Below are positions 56,261 through 64,000 of a stretch of 64,000 bases of DNA, piece after piece. The translations under genes were made by a program, and so were the position numbers. The stretch covers positions 66,952,580 through 67,016,579 of the forward strand of contig NC_085138.1 in assembly GCF_035046485.1 (NCBI RefSeq), given 5' to 3'. Source of the stretch: Aedes albopictus. Taxonomy: Eukaryota; Arthropoda; Insecta; Diptera; Culicidae. The notes under the pieces were generated by a model that saw only the letters and a list, made by a program, of their open reading frames with translations, made no database searches and was not told the DNA's origin. The first letter of the stretch is position 1, and each line of letters opens with the position of its first letter.

Positions 56261-59200
56261 CATGGGCGTAGCCAAGGGGGGGGGGGCAGAAAGGGAAAAT
56301 TCTTGAGGGTATTCCTTCGGAAATACCTGGAGGAATTCCTTTGGAATTTCCTGAAGGAATTCCATCCAAAATTCCTGGAGGAATCCCTTCGCAAATTCTT
56401 GGAAGAATTCCAACGGAAATTCCTGAAGGATTCCTTCGGAAATTCCTGGAGCAATTCCTTCGGAAATTCCTGGAGGAATTTCTTTGGAAATTCCTTGGGC
56501 AGTTCCTTGAGAAAATCTTGGATGAATATCTTCGGAGATTACTGGAGGAATTCTTTCAGAAATCCACAGAGAAATTCGTGAGGAAATCCTTAGGTGAATT
56601 CCTCACGAAATTCCTGGACAAAATAATTCCAAACTTCCTAGAGGAATGCTTTTGGAAATTCCTGGAGGAATTCCTTCGGAAATTGCTGGACGAATGTCGT
56701 TGAAAATTGAGGATTTTTTTCGAAAATACTTTTTGGATTTTTTTTTTAAATTCTTGCAGGAATTCCTTCGAAAATTCCTAGCGAAATTCCTGGAGGAATT
56801 CCTTCGGAAATTCCTGCAATAATTTCTTCGGCAATTACTGGACGCATTCTTTTGGAGATTCCCGGAGGAATTCATTCGGAAATTTCAGGAGAAATTTCTT
56901 TAGGAATTCCTAGAGGAATTCTTTCGGAAATTCCTGAAGGAATTCCATCGGAAATTGCTGGACGAATTCCATTGGAAATTCCTGGAGGAATTCCTCCCAA
57001 TATTCTTGGAGGAATCCCTTCGCAAAATCCTGGAAGAATTCCTTCGGAAATTTGTGGAGAAATTCCATCGGAAATTCCTGAAGGACTTCATTCGGAAATT
57101 ACTGGAGGAATTCCATCAAAAATTCCTTGGCAAGGTCCTTCGAAAAATCTTGGATGAATACTTTCGGAAATTTCTGTAGGAATTCTTTCAGAAATTCCGG
57201 GAGAGATTCCTTCGGAAATTGCAGGACGAATTCCTTTGGAGATTCCTGGAGGAATTCATTCGGAAATTCCGGGAGGAATTGCTTCGGAAATTCCTGAAGC
57301 AATTCCTTCAAAAAATCGTGGAGGAATTCCTTAAAAAAATCCAGAATTAATTCCTTCCAAAATTCTTGGAGGAATCCCTTCACAAATTCCTGGAAGAATT
57401 CCTTCGGAAATTCCTGAAGGAATTCCTTCGGAAATTGCTGAAGGAATTCATTCGGAAATTCCTGAAGGAATTCCTTCAGAAATTTCTGGAGGAATTCCTT
57501 CGGAAATTCCTTGGGGAGTTCCTTCGAAGGAACTCTTTCGTAAATGTCCGAAGGAATTCCACCAGGAATGTTTCCTCCAGGAATTCCTTCACGAATTTCC
57601 GAGGGAGTTCCATTATAAATTTTAGAAGGAATTCCTCCAGGACTTTTGCGAAGGAATCGCTCAAGGATTTTCTGAAGGAATTCCTCCATGAATTTCCTTC
57701 CTCCAGAAATTTCAGGAAGGAATTTCTCCAGGTATTTCCGAAGGAATTACTCCAGGAATTTCCGAAGAAATTCCTCCAGGAGTTCCCGAAGGAAATCCTC
57801 CACGAATTCTCGAAGGAATTCCTCCAAGAATTTCCGAGGGAATTCCTCCAGGATTTTCCCGAAGAATTCCTCCATGAGTTTCCGGAGGAGTTTGTCCAGG
57901 AATTTCCGTATGAATTTCCCCAGGAATTTTCAATGGAATTTCTCCTGGAATTTTCAAAAGCTTTTCTCCTGAATTTCCGAAGGTATTCCTCTACGAATTT
58001 CCAAAGAAATCCCTCCCGGAATTTCCAAAGAAATTTCTTATGGATTTGCATTGAAATACCTCCAAAAATTTCCGAATGAATTCCTCCAAAAATTTTTGAC
58101 GGTTGTCCTCAAAAAATTTCCTTTGGATTTTCTTACATAATCCCCAAACGTGTTTCTGAAGGAATGTTTGAAGAAGTTTCTCAAGTTTTCGTAGGAGTTC
58201 CGCAATACATTTTTGAAGGAATTTCTTGAGGAATTTCCGAAATATTTTTTCAAGGAAGTTTTGAAAGATTTTTAAAGAAATTCCTTATGGAATTTCAGAA
58301 GGGATATATTATGATACTTTTAGTGGAATTTTTTCAATATTTTCGAAAGAATGGCTTCAGGAATTTGGAAAGGAATACTTACAGAAATTTGCGGATAAAT
58401 TCCGTCAATAATTTTTGAAGGTATTCCTCAAGGAATTTTCGGAAGAATTCCTCACGAAAACTCCGAAAGAGTTCCTCAAGGAATATTCTAAATCTATTTC
58501 AAAGAAATTTCTCAAGGAATTCCCGAAGAATCTCCTAAAGGAAATCGTAGAAGAACTCTCGAAGGAATGTCTTATGGAATTTCTCAAGGAGCTTTAGAAA
58601 TGAAGGAATTCCTCGAGAAATTTCTGAAGAATTTGTCAAGGAATTTCCGGTGGAATTCCCCAAGGATTTTCAAAATAAATTCCTGAAATTATGTTTTAAT
58701 TGATTCCTTTAAAAATTTCCGAATGCATTCCTCTAGCAACTTCCAAAGATATTCCTCCAGAAATTTCCGAAGGAATTCCTTTAGAAATTTTCAAAGAATT
58801 TTTTCCGACAATTCCGAAGGAATTCCTTAAAGGATTTTTCGAAGAAATTTCTCCAAAAATTTCTTAGGGTATTTCTCAAGGAAAGGAATCTTAGTTTTAT
58901 TGGAACTTTTGAAAGAATTCCCGGAGAAATTCCTAAAGTATTTTCTGGAGCATCTTAAACGGATTTCTGGTGAAATTAAGAATGATATTTGTAAAGAATT
59001 ACTGGAGAAATTCTCAAAAGAATGCATGGTGAAATTCGTAATAAAACTTCTGGAGGAATTATTGAAGAAATTTCTGAAGGTATTCCCAACGGAATTACTG
59101 CAAGTTTTCCGAAGGTAATTTCTGCTGGAATATCTACATTAAAATAACATGGAAAAATATTGTAGAAATTTCTGGAGAAACTGCTGGATAAATTCAAATT

Positions 59201-59436
59201 CATGATGGCATTTGTTAAGAAATTCCTGAAGCAATATCTTGAGGAATTCCTCAGGATTATAATCATATATGATTCTTCCATTGAACCATTCCTGTTAATC
59301 ACCCATATTTCATACTTCACTTTTATTTTTTTTTCAAATGATGAAGTATTTGAACTCCTTGTTACTGCAAAGTGGTTTTTAGTGTAAGGGTGCTCGCCCC
59401 CCTGGCCGAAAAGCTGGCTACGCCCTTGATTGAACC
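56253..59436. mobile_element. 3168-bp hAT-like element with inverted 24-bp satellite arms
   Basis: The element (56261-59428) begins CATGGGCGTAGCCA and ends TGGCTACGCCCTTG, 14-bp ends with one mismatch. ATTGAACC abuts both sides (56253-56260 and 59429-59436), an 8-bp TSD as for hAT. Near the ends are poly-G (56277-56286) and poly-C (59398-59402) tracts. The interior is 24-bp repeats in one sense (unit 'ccttcggaaattcctggagg', about 56300-57515) and then in the opposite sense ('aattcctccaggaatttccg', about 57536-58900, then more degenerate). It has no transposase, so it would be mobilised in trans. Long frames inside (196, 237 and 191 codons) are satellite artefacts. Confidence 0.8.
57516..57535. 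repeat. 20-bp perfect palindrome at the pivot of the satellite arms
   Basis: GAGTTCCTTCGAAGGAACTC is its own reverse complement. Repeat sense is forward to its left and inverted to its right. It marks the joint where one array was inverted or copied by foldback synthesis. Confidence 0.85.
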
Positions 59437-59507
59437 CACACTCCGAGGCTTACGAAACGCCTAGATGACTGACGCCTCTAGCCGCACGGCCACGAAGCCC
59501 ACAAGAA
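59429..59507 (-). mobile_element. SINE tRNA-like head, part 2 of a split SINE
   Basis: On the minus strand TGGCCGTGCGG and GGTTCAAT occupy A- and B-box positions of a Leu/Ser-type head with a long variable arm ('ggcgtttcgtaagcctcggag'). Joined by its ATTGAACC flank to 56105-56260, it rebuilds the layout of one SINE: head, then body. The pol III promoter is therefore split by the insertion. Confidence 0.75.
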
Positions 59508-59509
59508 AA

Positions 59510-62500
59510 CCATGTAATAATCCTAGGAAGAGTTCCTCTAGGAATCCCGAGAAGGATTTCCTGGAGGAGTCCATGGAGGAATTTCTGGAGGAATCCTAGG
59601 AGGATCTAAGGAAGATTTCATGGAGGAATTCACGGAGGAATTCCATGAGGGATTCCAAGAGGAATTCCTGGAGAAATCCTCGGAGGAATTCCTGGAAGCA
59701 ACCCAGAAAGAATTCCTGCAAGAATCTCAGGAAGAATTCCTGGAAGAATCCCAGTTGATTCCTAGAGGAATGCCAAGAGGAATTCCTAGAGGAATGTCAG
59801 GAGGAATCCTAGGAGGATCTAAGGAAGATTTCATGGAGGAATCCAAGGAGGAATTCACGGAGGAATCCCATGAGGGATTCCAAGAGGAATTCCTGGAGGA
59901 ATCCTCGGAGGAATTCCTGGAAGAATCCCAGAAAGAATTCCTGGAAAAATCCCAGAAAGAATTCCTGGAAGAATCCCAGGAGCAACTCCCAGAGGAACTC
60001 CCGGAGAAATTGTAAGAAAAATTACTGGGGGAACAATTAGAAGAATTAGCGGTGGGAATCCTGGGTAAATATGCGGAGAAATACCTTGAGGAATTCCCGA
60101 AGGAACTCCCATAGGAATTTTCGACGAATTCTACTATTATTCCTAATTCTACGTAGAGCAATTTTCGGAGGAACTCCAAGAAAAAAATACATTGTAACTC
60201 CTAAAAAAAGTCCCGAAGGACAGCATAGAGGAATTCATGCAGGAACTATAAAAAGAAACTCATAGAATAGTTTTTGAAAGACCTGTAGAGAAATTGCTGA
60301 AGAAACTCCTTGAGGAACAAGGAGAAAGTCTTATGGAAATTCTGGGAGCACCTCCTAGAGGAACCCCCAATGAAACTCCCAGAGAAACTCTTATAGAAAT
60401 TCTTGGAATTCCTAGAAGAATTCCCAGAGAGACTTCTAGAAGGTATTCCAGGAGAAACTCCTGGAGAAATTCTTGGAGTTACTCGTAGAGGAATTTCTGA
60501 AGAAATTTCAAAATGAGTTTCTGAAGAAATTTCAAGTGGAATTTCCGAAGGATCCACTCGTGGAATCCTCGAACGAACTCAAAGAAAAAATCCCGTAGGA
60601 ACTCCAAGAAGAATTTCCGGAGGAACTCTTAGAAAAAATTCTGGAGGAATTTGTAGAGAAATTCGCGGGAGAGATACTCCTAGAGGAATTCCAGGAGATA
60701 TTTTTTAAGGATTTTTTGGGGGAGCTTCTGGAAAAATTGGTGGTTGACCACCAAGAAGAATTCCCGGAGTCACTCCTAGAAGAGTTCCCGGGAGAACTTC
60801 TAGAGAAATTCTTGGAAGAATTTCTGGACGAACTTCTTGAGGAATTCCCGGAGGAACTTCTAGAGGAATTCTTGGAGGAAATCCTAGTAGAAATCCCAGA
60901 GAGACTTTAGGAATTCCCGGAGAAACTTTTCAAGGAATTTCTGGAGAAACCCATCCAGAAAATACTGGGGTAGGGACTCCTTCAGGAATTCCCGGTTAAA
61001 CTCCCATAGGCATTTCCTGGAGAACTTCTTGAGAAATTTATGGACGAACAGTTAGAAAAAATCCCATTTGAAGATCTAGAAGAATTTCCGGAAGAACTCC
61101 TAGAAAAACTCCAAGAGGAACTCCTAGAATAAAATCCTATTGAAACTCCTAGAGGAATTCTTGGAGCAACTCCTAGAAAGAAATCCGATAGGAGCTCGAT
61201 GAGCGATTTCCGGATGAACTCCTAGAAGAATTTCCGGGGAGACTTCTAGAAAATATATCCTCTTGGAACTTCTATAGGAATTCCCGGAAGACAACCTAGC
61301 GGATTAACCGGAGAAACTCCTCGAGGAATACCTTGAGAAATTTCTGGAGAAACTCCTAGAGAAAGACTAGAGAAATTCCCGGAGGATCTAATAAAAAATC
61401 CAATCGGTACTTCTAGAAGAATTTCCGGTGAAACTCCTAGAAGAACTTGTAGAGAAATTTCCGCAGAAATTTCTGGTGGAATTCTCCGAGGAACTCCTCG
61501 AGGAAATCCAGGAGTAACTCCTAAAAAAAAATGCATTTTCAACTTCTAGAGGAATTTCTAGAGGTATTCCTAGAGATATTTCCGGAGATATTTCTCAGGA
61601 AATTCTTGGAGGTACTCCTAGGAATTCCAAGAGGTATACTACTTAGGGAATGTTTTGAGGAACTCCTGGAGGAATTGTTGAATGATCACCAAGAGTAATT
61701 CCCGGAAAAAACTCTTAGAATTCCCGGAAGAGCTCCTAAACAAATTCCTGGAGAAACTCCTAGAGGAATTATTAGAGGAAATCCTAGTCGAATTGCAGGC
61801 GAGACTATAGGAACTCCTGGAGAAACTTCTAGAGGGATCCCCGCAGAAACTGCTGGACAAATTACTGAGGGTGGGAACTCGTTCAGGAATTCCTGGAGAA
61901 ACTCCTATAGGCATATCCGGAAGAACCTCTCGCAGAATTCCAGAACAGACTCTTAGAAAATATGCCATTTGAACTTTTGAATTTAAGGAAGATTTCCTAG
62001 AAAAACTTCTGGAGGAAGTCCTAGAGACAATCTCGAGAGAACTCCTGGAGGAATTCTTAGAAAAAAAAATGCTATTTAAACTCCTAGAGGAACTCGTGGA
62101 GGACCACCTAGAGAAATCCCGAGGAATTTCTTGAGGAACTCTTAGAAAGAAATCTCATAGGCACTCGAAAATTAATTTCTGGAAGAACTTCTAGAGGAAT
62201 TTCCGGAAGAATTCCTAGTGGACTAATTCACGATTTCACGAAGAAACTTCTAGTGAAATTCCTGCAGAAAATCCAAAGAGTTACCTTTGGCAGTCCTCGA
62301 GGAATTCCCGGAGGAACTCATAGAAAAAATCCTACTTCTAGAATAATTTCCGGAGGAACTCCTAGAGGATCTCCAGGAGGGACTCCTTGAGGATTTTGTA
62401 CAGGAGTTTTGAGAGGAACTTTGGGAAGATTTCTCGGAGGAACTCCCCAAGAAAATCCTGAAGAAACTCGTAGAAAAAAAAATCCTTTTGAACTTCTAGA

Positions 62501-62785
62501 AATTTTCTGGAATTTCTTGGTTTGGCTCCTAAACATATTCCTGGAGGCACTCCCCAAGAAATTTCCACAAAAACTCGTAGAGGTACTCCTAGAGGAATTT
62601 TTGGAGGAACACCTTGAGGATTTCCGGGAGGAACTTCTCAAGTAATCCCCTGCAGGCTGCCTTGAACAACACCTTGAGGAATTCCCGGAGGACCTTCTAG
62701 GAGGTACTCCTAGAGGAATTCCTAGAGAAATTCTCGAAGAAAATCTACAGAAACTTCTAGATGAATTTCCGGATGATAAAAAAAA
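59510..62785 (+). repeat. 24-bp repeat array, right outer block
   Basis: Units such as 'gaattcctggaagaatccca' (59600-60000), 'aactcctagaggaattcccg' (60300 onward) and related variants repeat at 24 bp. Sub-blocks differ in flavour, and 59596-59650 recurs at 59805-59900, showing local duplication. Frames of 60-160 codons on both strands are repeated octapeptides. The block ends near 62785, where unique DNA starts. Confidence 0.85.
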
Positions 62786-64000
62786 TATTCTCCGATCCAC
62801 CCAAAATCATGTGGTACACCATAAAAGATTCCTATGAAATTCGTAGCTCTCCTAAGAGTCGACGCTTACAGCCGACTAGAGTTTCGAGCAGTTTTTATTT
62901 TCTCTGTATGTTTGAATGAAATATGTTAAATGAATTTGAATTTATAATTTCTATTTTGTTTAAGTTTTGAGAAGTTTTAGTTTACTTTCTCTTAGTTTTC
63001 CATGCGAACCTTGAATTGCAGTCAATGCAATGAATGCAAACCAATGCATTTGCTGCTACATCAAATCATTGATTGAGTATTCGAGCAACTTGCTCGAACT
63101 ACACGAAATCATTTTCATAGCAACTATTTCGCAGCTACCAAACGCACCTGCCCTGGCAGGACGGCGTTTGTTGATACCGTGCTCTATTGTTCTCCCATCT
63201 GCGGGCATCCATCCACAGCCTTCAGCCGGGAGAGTTTTTTTTCTCTTCTGCTTTGTTGGTATCGAGTGATATGAGAAAATTGAGGTCGGTGTGGATCACC
63301 GTTTTCGTGGTTGCCAATAATGATTATGAGATCCTACCTTTAGATACAAGAGGTTTGACTAGTCTAATCATTTATGATTCCATGCTGTAATAGTATTTAT
63401 TTTTAATATAAATGTAAACACAATAAAATGTATGATGAAACAATAGTGGAAATCTTCTCCGACGTCCAGCATAACAAGAAGTAACTCTGCTTATTTTATA
63501 TAATTCGCCATGCATTTTATTACTATATCAATACAATACACTTATTCTTGTTCTACTTCTTCGTTAATCCAGTCTTTTGGACTCAACCTGCTACTTAGCT
63601 TAGAATTTTATGTGCAATTGTAAAGCAAATAGCTAAGTGGTTTCTATAGGTTTCTATGATCAATGAATCATTTTCGCATTCTACTATAGTATATGGATGC
63701 TAAGATGCCCATAGCCTTCGATAACAACGATAATTTATGCAAAGTTTATGTACTGATAAAGAATCGAGCCCAGACACCATCAGTATATTCTTGATGAATA
63801 CCCGACCTTTTACTGAGTCAGTTTTGTTTGCATCTTTCATTATTATATTTGTTTACATTATTTTCTTTCTCGGTGCAAATCTTCTACCATATCCATGTTA
63901 TAACTTGGTCACTGAGGACAAAATGAAAACCATAATGTTGATACAAAACCATCTTGTACAACTTCGGCTATACCGAACCCTTGACCGAACCATAAACTCA
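62786..64000. other. Unassigned mostly unique DNA to window end
   Basis: No mobile-element ends or tandem repeats were seen. Small frames (63030-63390) have no recognisable domain. This could be host intergenic or intronic DNA. Confidence 0.4.

Noticed and set aside
57099..58079. Long overlapping ORFs (196, 237 and 191 codons) on both strands as protein genes
   Set aside because: They are repeated octapeptides from a 24-bp tandem repeat that leaves several frames open on both strands, with no start context, domain or splice signals.

Overview
This window reads as non-genic, transposon-dense DNA from a culicine mosquito, most likely Aedes. The reasons are its AT-rich composition, tRNA-derived SINEs (one with a GAA-repeat tail, Feilai-like), RTE-like and L1/Tx1-like LINEs, a BEL/Pao-like gag remnant, and a dense crowd of short inverted-repeat elements (MITEs). 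The species is inferred from element style and was not tested by any search. I found no intact host gene, no convincing functional tRNA, rRNA or ncRNA gene, and no CRISPR array.

Layout. 1-2.5 kb: a TTAA-flanked MITE and a broken RTE-like LINE. 2.5-6.5 kb: mostly unique AT-rich DNA with a MITE, a 70-bp tandem repeat and a Feilai-like SINE with a perfect 14-bp target-site duplication (TSD). 6.5-12.5 kb: a mosaic of one repeat family in both orientations, a 2.2-kb inverted-repeat element, a TTA-flanked MITE and a CAGGG/CCCTG hAT-like MITE with a perfect 8-bp TSD. 12.8-15.6 kb: degenerate short-period repeats with a near-perfect palindromic MITE. 15.6-16.9 kb: a foldback hAT-like element inserted exactly in the left TSD of a SINE. 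17-23 kb: sparse DNA, more degenerate repeats, SINEs and a 1.3-kb element with CCCAAGCAACC ends. 23-27.7 kb: a broken BEL-like region interrupted by an 834-bp insertion with a 22-bp TSD. 27.6-34.6 kb: MITEs, and an RTE-like LINE nested in an older inverted-repeat element. 34.6-43.4 kb: little but MITEs, repeats and a LINE 3' fragment.

The best preserved mobile gene set is at 44238-48658: a full-length-looking L1/Tx1-like LINE with a gag-like ORF1 and an endonuclease/reverse-transcriptase ORF2. It is flanked by direct repeats of about 780 bp that behave like one giant TSD. Its two ORFs share a frame and are separated by one TAA, with no early ATG in ORF2.

From 51 kb to 62.8 kb the window is satellite-like: about 3.75 kb of an ~89-bp tandem repeat with higher-order duplications, then about 8 kb of 24-bp repeats. 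Inside the 24-bp region a 3168-bp element with 14-bp inverted ends and a perfect 8-bp TSD sits in a SINE. Its interior is two opposed arrays of the 24-bp repeat meeting at a 20-bp palindrome. This, with the giant LINE TSD, is what I consider most novel here. Many apparent ORFs of 60-240 codons are by-products of these repeats, because a 24-bp period keeps several frames open as repeated octapeptides.
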